DNA from: Glandiceps talaboti
Taxonomy: Eukaryota; Hemichordata; Enteropneusta; Spengelidae
Direction of reading: 5' to 3'
Assembly: GCF_964340395.1 (NCBI RefSeq)
Contig: NC_135571.1
Location: 2,706,611-2,770,610, forward strand
Length of the DNA: 64,000 bases
The translations under genes were made by a program, and so were the position numbers. Position 1 is the stretch's first letter. Each line of letters begins with the position of its first letter. The notes under the pieces are model-generated. The model had not been told where the DNA came from. It searched no databases and saw only the letters and a program-made list of their open reading frames with translations. Shown here piece by piece: positions 25,301 to 38,665 of this stretch.

Positions 25301-27862
25301 AGTTAGAGGAGGGGAAAACAATGCTTATACCTTTTCCCTAATGGATTATATTCCGTTCCTGTGAGTCAACACATATACATTTCAAATTCAAGACACGTAT
25401 CTCTGAAAATCGGAATTGATTACATTTTATTTGAGTTACTACCGAGTTTGTGGCTCCAGAAATAATGTTCAGTCTATCTTTTGTGAACATCATCAATATT
25501 ACTAGAAAGTAAATTGGGTGTTGCTGTGCAATACAGTACCACACACCACAGGTCACTGTACTTTTAGCATTACATCCGGGAATACGCTGTCGATCAGGGT
25601 AAGATTGATCAATGGCTCAATTATCCCCGCTTCAACCATTACACATGGCCATTAGATTGTTGAATACGATTAGCAGTCACGACTCTCTGGTATAATACTT
25701 GTCTCGCTTGACAAATATCTCTGTTGTAACATTTTTTCTTGAGCCAATTGTAAATGATAACATTCAGCACTGTTTGTAAGAATTGTGTGTAGCCAGACGA
25801 TACAATGTTGTATGCGCAGTTTTAGCAAGTTCTTGTTTCGTCACACGTCATTCTGTTCCGAGTTTCATAGCTTAAGATGTATTTTTGCCTTTCCGAGAAT
25901 TAGCAGATTAATTAATTCCATTTTTACTATGAAATGTTTTGAACTCCCTAAGTAAACAAATAAATTCATACAAATAAAGTACATGTATTCGGTCAGTCCT
26001 CCACTTAAACATTCTCTATGCTGTAATATGCAACTGTGTATGGAGACGTATCCTTTATTTTCAAAGTCCCCATATAAAACCCCACCAAACGTCAAATTTA
26101 AAGTTTATAAAATTTGCTTAACTTGAAGGCATTCAGAAGTTGGATTCTTTTTCTGCATTTTCATATCGACAAGATATGAATTTACGATGCCATGACTTTA
26201 ATTAGCATTGCTTTAGTAAGCACAATTTAACATTCAAGTTTTTGGTGACGCTTTACACAAATTGTTGCCATGGAAACAAGTATACCGAACCCAATGTTTT
26301 CAACTCATCATTACAAAGCTTCCATGATGAATGTTTTTTGCAGTTTGGTGAAATTGGCATGACTTATAAAACTTTACATATTGCAGTACTTCTCATTAAC
26401 ATGCCACAGAATCTGAGCACATTACAAATTAGAATATATATGCAAAGTTCTCTTACATATATTAATTTCAAAAGGAAACCCTCACTATATCAATACATCC
26501 ACAAAGTGATATAGTGATTTTGATACTGCGTGTGTTTACTTAAGTATCTTCTAAAATGAAACACCATCCAGAACCTTTCGCTAATATTTGCGTTTTATAA
26601 CATGTCTGACGGTTTTGTGTGTACATTTGTTGTAGTCTTAACATGTGGCTGCATAAGAAATGGGTCATTTAAACCCCATCAAACCTTAGTATTCACTACG
26701 TGTATGGAATGGCGGCCTTGGCTATTTCATCAGATTCTCTTCCTTATAAAGAATTACGTTCTTATTATCGTCAGACATGAGCAAAGTGTTTTCGCCTGTC
26801 AAATTTAAGTGGAAAAGACGTTTTCGTTAAAACCAGGTTTATCAGATACGATGAAAAGCAATTCACTGGGGGACCAGTAGAATAATCTTCTAATATCAAC
26901 TTCATTTATTTTATGCAAATAAATTCAGCTTTGATAATCTGAAAAAATCGACTATATATATATTTACGAATGGTGCGTGCAAGTGTGATGATGCTTTGGT
27001 GACCATTCACGTTGAAAACGGTCGGGAAGTAATTTAATTATGATTAAACGGACGACGAAGCAATATGAAAGCAAGGACACACAATCGCGTTACATTCGAA
27101 TTCATAGAGAGCGTAACCACTGGTTCTCTTGCAAAATCCAATAAAAACTACAATCCGTGCTTTTATCGACGACTGTGTCCCACGAGGGACGCTATTGTCT
27201 AGAATTTAATGCCCTATGTGCAATATAAGTGCACAAGAAGATTATACCGATCAATAGAAATAGCTATAATCGTATATGTTTAGAACCAAGACTTTAGCCT
27301 TGAACTTATAATTGCATTAGGCCTGATTTGATATTGAAATGCTACGTTTAAGGAATTTCTAAATCGGAAATTCGTTTACTAGCAAAAAGTGCATGCAGGT
27401 CAATTCATGTTAACTACACTTGTGCTATTTGACGCTAGTGATAGAGAATGGAGTTAACTTTCTGTGTATTTGGATATAGTTATTTTTTAAGTGGCTTGGT
27501 CGACTAATTATAACATTGTATTTTTTGATAAATGAATGTGATGTTTTAACTTCGGAGCCAGTCGTACACATAGATCCTTCGTAAATAGACGTAGGCGCCA
27601 TTTGTTACATCTTTGTATTTATGTGTATTTATTGCTTCATATGTGTTAAGAATGTTGGGTGATATTAAATTTAAGGATGATTATAACAAATAACTACAAA
27701 CTCCAATATAAATAGGATGATACTATATATTTTATGAAGACAATAACGACGACGGCGACGATGAAGGTGGTGGTGGTGGTGGTAGTAGTAGTAGTAGTAG
27801 TTGTAGTAGTAGTAACGGTGCTGTTGCTGACGGCGACGGCGACGACGACGACGACGATAATT

Positions 27863-27922
<60 letters not shown>

Positions 27923-28067
27923 GTGATTTAGTTTCGTTTCGTTTAGTTTATTTCAGTAAAACAACAATATCGAAAGTACAGATATACATATAAAAACTGG
28001 TACAAATTGTCGAATTACTTGGATAACCCACAAAGTCAAAGACTTGTTTCCAGTGGGGTCCATACAA

Positions 28068-28158
<91 letters not shown>

Positions 28159-31100
28159 CGATTGATGATGATATTTTTGTTAGTGGCGGTGGGAGTGATA
28201 AAGTGTGTCGTGAAAAAGTTGGAGGAGATATAACTGTAAGACAGGCATTCTTACAGCTTGAGAATAACTGTGACTCACGTATTTTGAATCCCAAGTGGTT
28301 TCGAGGAACCAGTTGACATTCATATAGCTTATAAAACACAGTCGGGTTAGATGTAAACTAAGAACATGAACTGACACATAACCCTGTCACAGGTCAAAGG
28401 AATGTCTCACTGTTCTGTGTATGTGGGTGGTATGTGCGAATACTACATGCTCTAGGTCAAAAGCCATTCACCGAACAAGGCTAAAATAACATGTCCAGGC
28501 CTCGCCTGGGGAAACTTTACACTTACAAAAACGTCTATTCACGTATTTGAGAAGATTTTGTGTGAGGTAGAACTGAACTTTGGTGTCAACATATTTCACC
28601 ATTTGTCATGTTAAACGCTAATCGCGTGAGACCCGTGTGGTATATCCTTCTAGTACCACGACTTCTTATGTTGTGACGATGAGATCAAATTCAGTATCCA
28701 ACTGCGTCCCCATCTCTTATGTACACAGATACACCCACATTCACACTAAAACCGCGTCCCACTGATTGATTGATTGATTGATTGAGTGGCAATATTAATG
28801 TTGCGTTATGTATACAACCATGGCGTTTCTTGCAAACATCGTACTGTTTATACTACAGAGCATGTCTATTCAGATAACAACACATCTTGAAGCCCAAGTC
28901 CCAGCGAACCAAGCGACATAAAAATTTGATAGGAACATCTTAAGTAATTCTTTAAAACTAAAGAAAGTGCATAACTTTTACAACTTGAGAAGCGCCTGAG
29001 GTAAGACATATAAGTAAACCTATGGCAAAGGCTTTTTTCAATATGTAAATGTACATGAATATTTCGGTAGTAAAATGTTACATCTGAGAATTTATAGCCA
29101 ACTATGATGGAATTTCTTTATCCAGATGGTGTTAAAATTGTTATTTTAATATAGCAAATAAACCCAAATTCAATTCTTAACATCTAATACTCGTTACGTT
29201 TAAAGTGGGTCACAATGTTTTGATCACATGGGAGTTCAGTTCTCGTAAATGTATTGCTTAGACTAGTGCGCCTGCGGTATATACGATATTTAAGTTCTAG
29301 TTAAGGAACGTCCGTTGCTCTCTTTTTCTTCCCTTGTAAGCTTTCCTTTTGAAATTAGTGGCATAAATCATGCATTTTGTAGTATATTGTATAATTTCAA
29401 ATAGTTCCAGATATTTGATTTTCAATACATTTAACCCATTCACGTCTTATGAGACGAGTTCGCAATTGATTTCTAACAATGTAAATCTCACTAGAAACAG
29501 TTGAAATGTTGATATTTTTTTCTGGATTTCCTAAAACTCATTGTTGCAGCGAAAGTCACTAAGTATGTTGAAAATCATCACATTTTAATGGACTTTCCAT
29601 AAACGTTTAGAGTTACCAAGGATACGGTTAGTATTAACATTCTACCATCAGGCGAAGTTTTGATCAACATGCTCTTTCCAAGGTTTTGTATAAAAAAATA
29701 ACTACTCTAAAAGTAGATTTTGTTTTGCGGATTGCCTATAACTATTTGGTTATGGAGATGGCCACTAACATTCCGTAAACATTTAGGGAGCGAGGTTAGT
29801 GTAATTGTACCGTCAGTCAAGGTTTTGAACATCATGCCCTTTTCATGTCCTTTTATAAAAACAAATATCTTACACTACATAGGAATGTTTTAACTAAACA
29901 AACATATTCGCCTAAATAAGTTCCTGCACCGATTCTTTGATTACTTGCCAACTTTCTCGAGTTTTAGTTGAAACAGGGATTGTACTATTCGCATCGTTCA
30001 TCATTGTTCTCGCTTGGAATTGTTGCAAGTTCAGCTGACCTTTGACCTTTGACACGAGTCTTCCAAAGATGAAGATTAATTGTTTGTGAAATCATTTATC
30101 AGTGTATGTATCACCGTGCGTGTCATTTGAAAAAAAACACTACAACTGTAAATTGTATTACTTTTTTCAGCAGTAACAACCGAATTAATAGATGGTTGCT
30201 TGCTTTGCTTTCATTACCCAGTTACATCAAGTTTATCAAGGTACTTTCAACCTGTATACAGTGATGCTTTGTTTGAATTATTGAAAGAATGCACCTAATT
30301 AGGTTATACCCATAGGGTCGAGATTGTTTGGAAATAACGGATGTGCTTGTATACATGAGCATCCGTGGATACTATCCATGTATATATCATGACGACTCTG
30401 ACATTATCCTTGTGATTATATTTGGTCATTTATTGTATAGGTCAACGTATGGATCACCATTTGTCATGTTCAACGTAGTCTAGAGTCGAACCGTGGCTTC
30501 GAATCAATTCCCACGTCTGGTTCAATGAAGTCCTGGGGCGAAATTGCAAATGCTAAACGAAGCCATCCACTAAGTATTCAACATCCTGTCTGTGTTAATC
30601 ACTTAAAGAATTCCATCCAATGTTAGTGTTTATCGGGGCAGTTACATAATGTCCAAATATGGTATATTTGTCTGCTCAGGATGCTACTTATACATTGTTT
30701 ACATCATGCTAATAGATGCGGATTTACTAATTAGCATGAACAACTATTGGTTCGTGATTTCTCATTGAGCTAGAATGGTTAAAGAGATATCGTGATACAC
30801 TTGAAGGCACGAATAGCATCTAGACTACATTCAACATACCATTTCATCCGATAATAATGGAATTTATAATTTTGCAGCAATACCTTTAATTGAGGAAGTC
30901 CCGCCAATTCGTTCCAAGAGATAGAAACGGTATCAATATCCGTTCCACTACTTCAACTAAATCACTATTTGATGAATCGTTGAAGAAAATACTCATCAAG
31001 TTCGTTGTTAGACCCTCGAATTGCATACTTGCAGAAACATTGCATGCATGAAATGTATAGACTACCTATCAAAGTATTGTATTGCACCTTGTTGTGATCG

Positions 31101-34100
31101 GCTTCTGGTGTTCAAAAGTGTCGGCGTTCGAGGCACTACATGGGTAGTTTTATTCATTTTTTTCAGTCTATTCACTGCTTGTTTAAATACATTCAACCGG
31201 CGTTGTTTACAATACAACATTTTACATGAAGTAATTACTTTTGCGTATATGTACTCATGTGTTTCCGTGATAGTAATCTGTAGCTTTATAATTGGAGAAG
31301 CGTCACATGTCCCGGAACATCGTCATTTGCCAATATGCTGACAGGAATAGATAATACTGGTAATTAGTGAAAGCCTTTGTATCAGGGAAAACAAATACAG
31401 CAAAATAACACTTTAATACTAAAGATAAAATTGGGTTAGTTAGCCATTCATCTAATTCAAATATTGACCGATGGTATTCAAATTACCAAAGACTTGGTTT
31501 CCATTTTTTAGGCTCAGAATTTCTTTCAGTGAATTTTAGCTACTATTCATCGAGAACAAATGTTTGAATACATGCATGTTGTTAAAATGCCATGTGTTCT
31601 TTGATTTACTTTCCTAGGATGTCCTAATTTGTGTTTCGTGACCAACACAATGACTAACTGGTTGTCATTCAGCTCAAATTTACCTAGCAGGTTCCGTATA
31701 CCTGAATATCAACATGCATAATAAGAGCTTTTATTATAGTCTTCATTTTTGTAATATTACAGGCTAATTCAAATGTGAATGTCGTGATAACGAATTGCAT
31801 TAAGTTTCTTTTAGTTTAATTAGAAATATTGAAATTAACCGACATGTTACACATGATATTTTGATATATATTCAAATATCCTAATTTTACCTTTACAACT
31901 TAAATATTAACAAGTACCAAAATAATCAAATCCAATATCGTTTTCTGGCCTGTAGATATGTGAAACGTATCACATTACATTTCCTATGCAAATAACTAGT
32001 TCTTCATTGTAGAAATGGTATCTTTTGGGGCAACTGAAAATTTTCAAATCGAAAAAGTTGCCAGATATTGCATCCAATGTGCAAATTAGGGATACCTGTG
32101 CTATGTAAACCTAACAACCGTGTGTGACTTTTATCTGGTGACTGAATGCTGTGGTCGCCATGTTTCCTTTTTGTTGTAAAGTACCGCTAACAAATGCATT
32201 TTTCTGTTTTTAAATGGTGTCCCTAGCTCCATGGATATAAACACATTTGTACTACCTAAGAGAGTTATTAGAGTTTTGCTAGGTTATAGGTAGAATTAGC
32301 GAACTACATGAAACTTTACGAAACAAAGTCTTTCTTTTTAGCATATGGGATACTACTGAGACAAAATGTTATATTGTGAACTGGATCTCATGACTGTCAA
32401 TTTCAGCAGTAAGTAATCAGAAACGAGTCTCTGATATTTAAGCAAAATGGCAAAATCATTACTTTTTAAAATGAAAACAGTAAAGTATAGGTCTTATGTA
32501 TCATATTTTCCTTTTGAACTTTTTTTATGAATAAATGATTGAAATGGAGGAACTTTACATTTTGTGATTTTTGGCTTGGCTATGAATTTTCAAAAGTATG
32601 GACCATTTTATCTGTTTTGTTTACATCCACGATAACATTTGTCGTTTGGCATACCTGTGAATCATAAAATCAAATTATCTACAAATTGATCATTGCAATT
32701 TTTTTTTTAAGTTTTGACAATTTGTTATGCTGTGTTATGTCATTATTGTTATCTCCTGACGTTGCCATGGTTTTAAAAAGCCTACATTTTAAACAAAGAC
32801 ATCAATCAACCGTAATGGTTTCCTTACACTTACTGTATAAGTATATGTGTTCTGAAGCGAGACGAGCTGACAGTTGAATGTTTTCGTGATTCTTTTCAGG
32901 ACTGTGTATATTTAAATGATATATACATTCTCTGATAACATAATTTCTTTTGGAAAAATATGTTGCAGATATGTGTGGCGATGAGATCCGGTTTTAATAA
33001 TTGATGCCTCTTACAATTTGATCTTACTCAACGACTTCACAGTCTAGGAAAAATTACGTTTGGCGATACATGAATCTCTTTCCAGTAGACATTCATTGTG
33101 CATCATATTGAGATAAGCCATTAAACAAAAAAGGAGGTGCATGAGTGATCCGTCGTAGATTCTTGTAAATCTGTTGAAATGGATGTTTGCTATTTTAGTT
33201 GGGCAATTAGATCTTATCAGAAAAAAAACATTATCCTATATTTTATTTACCTACAAGCTCGACTGACACTTAAATTTGTGGAAAGGTTATGTTTAGTGTC
33301 CCTTGAATAAAGAAAGTACTGGGGTAGGTTATGGCCACTTTGACCTGATTCAAATGTGAATTTGGGGTTTAGGTTTTGGTGAAAATAAGATATGAATATG
33401 CAGATATATAATAACTGCCATCAATTCATCCCCCACAATGGGAGCCTTCATATCAGTAGGAAATGCTTTCACGTCTCATTGTATTTCCTTTACTAAATCT
33501 CGAAGCTTCCGTGTATATATGCGTGTCTACAAAGACACTACGTTTTACACGTGGAATGAATAGCGACTCATTAACCATATTGTTGAGACTAGGGTGTACA
33601 TAAAGATGTATTACACACCTGTAATCGATGCAGCAGCGGTCGAAATAATCAATATACAATTCTCTGTAAAATCCATCACAAAATCTGCATTAAGCTAATC
33701 CCTCTCTTTAAAAAGTGATTGTGTGAGCCTAATCCGAAACAGTCATAAGGGTCATCCTCTGCGGATCCAGAGAGTAAAGTGTTAATCCCCGCTCAATCTA
33801 TCTATCTACAATAGTCCAAGTATTGTAATGGCAATGATAGATAGAACATTGCAAAATAATACGATATATGTTCTTGATGATTACGTGGTTGTTCATCTAT
33901 CTCAATTCGAAAAGAAAAGTACACATTGAATATACAGAAGTCTATATAGAACTCATTTCTTTCATGACAAACCTTTGGGTAATTGATAATGAACCATGTT
34001 GCGTTTTTTGGATACTCTCGTGTAATCAAGTCTTGTTCATCTAATTTCGAATACGCAGATATGTGGTTTAGACAATTAACGTGTATCGTAATGGGAGAAG

Positions 34101-37100
34101 TTACCGGTCGATTGCAGTTGAATCTTTCCCTCACATGTCGAAATATAGAAAACAGGTAGACATTTAAGAGGAAAGAAGACAGATGAGGTATTAAGCGTGA
34201 AAAGGTTCGAATTCTCTAGATAATCATGGGAGACTGAGTTTTGAATAGAAAGTAAAACCGTCCCCTGGCTTGAACATCACGTAGCGTGAGATATCCACAA
34301 TGTTGAAAACTATCATTCCCATGTATTTATTGACTGGAAAGGGGCAAGGCCGTTCTGGAAACAATTTGAAGCCTGTTTACTTTAAAAGTTGCACGACATG
34401 ATGATAATAATGATGGCCTGGTTTTTTTGTGCCCTGGAAATCTAGGTAAACGAATGAAAATTTAAGTGATTATGTGTTGTTTTCAATGCAATAGATATGG
34501 GTGCGGCGTACAGAACAAAAAGAGGTTTTATTCTGTTTACCTATTGTGCAGCTTTTAGAAAAAAATATTCTATGGGCAATTTTTTTCTATAAATATTGTT
34601 TTGTTTGGCTTTTATTTCTTTCATTATCAGTTTTGTAAACCTGGATATAAATATAAAAGGTTGAAAACTAATCAATAATAATAACTCAAAAACTGTATGG
34701 GGTATGATTAAGGGTTATTGGATTATCTGACTTGATGATCCACTGAAATTATTCTGTCCATCCCATACTTTCGTACTTTTAGAAATGATTATCTCGGAAA
34801 TAGCATTAAAATAACACATTGACTTATAGATGACACAGTACATACCCTCAATGACTAAGGAATGAAAGTGTTTATGTTGTTAACAAGAACACAAATATAA
34901 ATAATATATAAATATATTAGAGCAAATACAAATTTATACTAACAGAAAAATCGTATTTGATGATATTACATAGGTACTACAATGAAGTGCCTGCGTCTGC
35001 GAAACCCATTGTATTAGTACCACGTTCAAGGGGCTAATAATGAAGTGCTACGTATAAACATAATTAATCCCAAATATGAATATTAAGTCAATCCAATGGT
35101 GACTTAACCAAAGTTAGTTAATCAGAGTAAGAGTTTAATGCGTTGACATAAACATTAATCACATGTCCTCCTACGTTCTAAAAAAAATACCTTTAGCATT
35201 AGCTTGCAATATCCCTAACCCTACGATATATGTTTTCAAAATCTATTAGGGGTTTATGGAAATAATGCATATGTGTTTGGTTAGTTTTATCGTAGTCAAT
35301 TTATCCTAGTAAATCCTTGAATCTAGGGTAACATGAAAGTAAAACTGCTGTAGACGAGATGCCCTGTAAGACGTGCAAACACTATTTCCCACAAATAAAT
35401 GTTCACGAGTCTGGTAATCCATGTTCTTGTTATGCTTCACTTGACGGTTAAAGCAAATTTGTTCGCCTCATCGTCTCTTCCAAACGCACCGGGCAATATA
35501 CAAAGAAATAAACATACCACATCAATCAGTTGATTTATGGTCAAATAAAGGAAAACCGCCACCGACTCGTTGCTATTGACAACAGGCCTTGCAGCCTTTG
35601 AGTAATTGGCAAATAATTCTTCGTGTAATTTCTCCTCAGGCGACACTCGCTGTACAAAATCTGCAGGGAAAATAATAGCGGATCTATGATGAGTATTGCA
35701 TTTATAGAAAATAGCAAAATAATAACGCCCTTTAGGCGAACACTACAGTTTCTAAATGATATGTGACTAAATAGTGTCGTGATGTAAGTGAAAATATAAA
35801 ATAATGAAATTTAAAGGTTCAGGTTGAATTGATAGTTAAAGTGGGCCATATGGATAAGGATTTGTATTTATTTTGTTGTATACTTAAAAGAGTTTAACAT
35901 GGCTTCCTACTTGAAAAAATAATGTGAAACAACATTGACTAAGTATGTATTTGTAATGAATACTTTGGCAAAGGTGAACAAATTTGTTGTTTCACGTTGA
36001 TTTCACAAGTAGAAAGCTATGATAAAATAGTTTTATTTATTAAAAATCCAAAATAAATACCCAATCCTTATCCATATGGTCACTTTAATGTGTGATACAT
36101 TTGTAGAATGATATAAACATAAAGTACGGTGAAAAATATGTGTTTGGTTAATTTTTGATAATAGTAAATTTCTTGGTTTGAATATATTTGTAGGGTTATT
36201 GACATATTAGCTAATGTCATAGTTTGCCATTTTGAACTGAAATCTTGGATCACTGATTGATTCTTCTATCACCTCACTAAAAGGTAACCTTTCTTCAGAA
36301 TGACAAGACTAACAAAATTATGCGAAATATATCGATTAAAGGGCCTATTACTGCATTTTAAACGGTTTATTGACCGACATTTCAAAGATAATTTAGTTGT
36401 TCCGAATTCTAATAACTGCTAGTCTGTACTACCTTGGCACAGAGTGGTTCGCCTTTAGTAATTTACAATAAAAATCACAGAAATTATGGGTTTGGAATCA
36501 AAATGGTCGTTATGCTTTTGGTCATTTTATTATGACAGTTTGAACTAACCGATTGTTTCAGAAGGTAAAAGGAAATTTCACACAATTCTTTATATATAAA
36601 TTTTAAATACTGACATACAGCTTACATTGTATCATATTTTGCACGAGTTGTATCCACTAAGAGTTAAATATTAACATGTTTATCCATGTGTATTTTTCTA
36701 CGATCATGGGGTCACTTCCCTATTTTGGATGCACCCAAAACCCATATCACATCTTCGTCTCATTTATTCGCGTTGTGCTTTGTGCAGACTGTCATGCTAC
36801 GTGTCTCCCGATTACTACATATAATGGTAAACATGATAACGTGTAATTCTTAACATGGAGAGAAAATCTCAGAAAAATGTCCCGATCTGGCCTGTGTCCG
36901 TTGAATAGCATACATATTTCCTTTCGTATGAATGTTCTATTTGAAACATCAACATATTAACAAGAACAATAATCAGTCATTTTCGACTGTAGTTATGCAC
37001 ATCAGTGGGCTTTTCCAAGGAACATGATTGTAATTTTTTATTTAAATTCCTGCTGCTGGTCGACCAGTCGATGTATACAACATGTAATAGTTCAAACAGA

Positions 37101-38595
37101 TGACTCACTGATACCCTATTATATCTCTTAAATCATGATAACATCTAAAAGTCAGTTTTTGTAGTGGTCGTGCTTCAGTTGTCAGTTAAGGGAACATATT
37201 CAATGTTAAGGTAAAGTTAAGCAAGGTCGGCTGTACGTTAGTCACAATAACGTCGTGACCTTACTTACTACTAGACTAATGAAGTTACTTCTAACTTCCT
37301 ATTTGATGGGATTTATTTTCGAATGGTGTATTATCTAAAAAATACAATTTCAGTATACTTTAATGTTTAAAAAACATGATTCCTTCTCTGTTTAACATAA
37401 AATCAAGTGACTCAGAGACAGATATTTACTGGAAAGTTAATAATGATCGATTGATTACACGATTTTGAATCTAATTTTAGTATATTTTAATATTGACCAT
37501 ATGTGGTTATTTATCCAAAGTAATTGAAGGTAATCAGGCATATACGATAGTGTTTCTTGAGAAACGGTAAATATGACTCTAATTCAAGAATATTGCAGGA
37601 ATCTGATATGTTGAGGCAGCATGTTTGGGTGTGTGTGGTTTCTATGCACGTCGTGTAAACACATTTTGTCTGTGAAGAGGCGATGACCGAATCCACAAAG
37701 TGCTTTTTCTTGACTAATGGTTTGGCCGATTTTCTTTCAATTTCTGATAATTAGATAATTATTTAAGATACCTTTTCGTGGAAGAAAAAGTCAATATCAC
37801 AAAATGTCTAAAAGACATTGATGAAAAAGTAGTATAGTTGATATTTCATTATTAACACTTAGTTCAGAACTTCAATCCTTAAATTGATGAAGTATATTTT
37901 TTAATGTTGATAAAATTGAGAACTGGGAGTCTAAAAAAGTAGTGCGGAGTAACTGTATCACAGCGACCAAGTCGTGCGGTGTAACTGTATCACAGCGACC
38001 GAATCAAATCTACCTGTTCCAACCACTTACACGTGATAAAATCGAACATACAATACCCAGCATTCAGTAACAAACTAATTATCAGGGATATACACTCTGT
38101 GTTCCATTGGCAAATATTACTGAATAGATACGCTGGATGCATTTATGATGACATAGCACGGCTATTGATCGCCGGCACGGTGGCGTTTTGTAAGGATAAA
38201 GACGTTAATATAGGATTCCAATTTTGTGCATTATATACGTGTTAATGCATTCGGATTACTCTTTACAATGCTGACATAGTAGCAACTTAGATACCAATAG
38301 GACAGTATGCAATTTGACTTGATCGATGCCGCTATTTATGTATCAATCAAAATCAACACATGCTTAGAAATATTAACTTTTACAACCGTTATATTCACTG
38401 AACGGCAACAGGCATTCTGTTTCAAATAATATAGTTTTCTATGCATTTTTACACTCCAAAGCAGCTTCATTATTTACAAGAATATTAGTGACATTCCGTT
38501 CAAAAAGGCACACAATTCAAGTCATTGGTGCAGGCAGAACACTAAGAGTATATTTCATATAAAGAGTTTGACCACGTGACCTCGAAGATGAAAGT

Positions 38596-38665
<70 letters not shown>

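Larger units (their letters stand above)
22164..35517 (-). other. Intron 2 of nAChR-like gene
   Basis: About 13.4 kb, phase 0, the largest intron. It holds the (TCTG)n(CT)n run at 22200-22342 right beside exon 3, a dispersed repeat at 23477-23840, a diverged tandem array at 24721-25410, trinucleotide runs at 27747-27924 and 28068-28158, a short (TTGA)n run at 28761-28785 and a two-unit diverged duplication at about 29590-29870. I see no convincing exon inside it; the open frame at 31021-31341 (+) is hydrophobic but unrecognised. Confidence 0.78.

Noticed and set aside
31021-31341. Hydrophobic 106-codon plus-strand frame in intron 2
   Set aside because: AT-rich DNA often yields hydrophobic frames; no family similarity or splice signals were apparent.
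35437-35517. Continuation VCLFLCILPGAFG after exon 2
   Set aside because: Lies beyond the donor GTATGT and leaves family homology; exon 3 continues the protein correctly.
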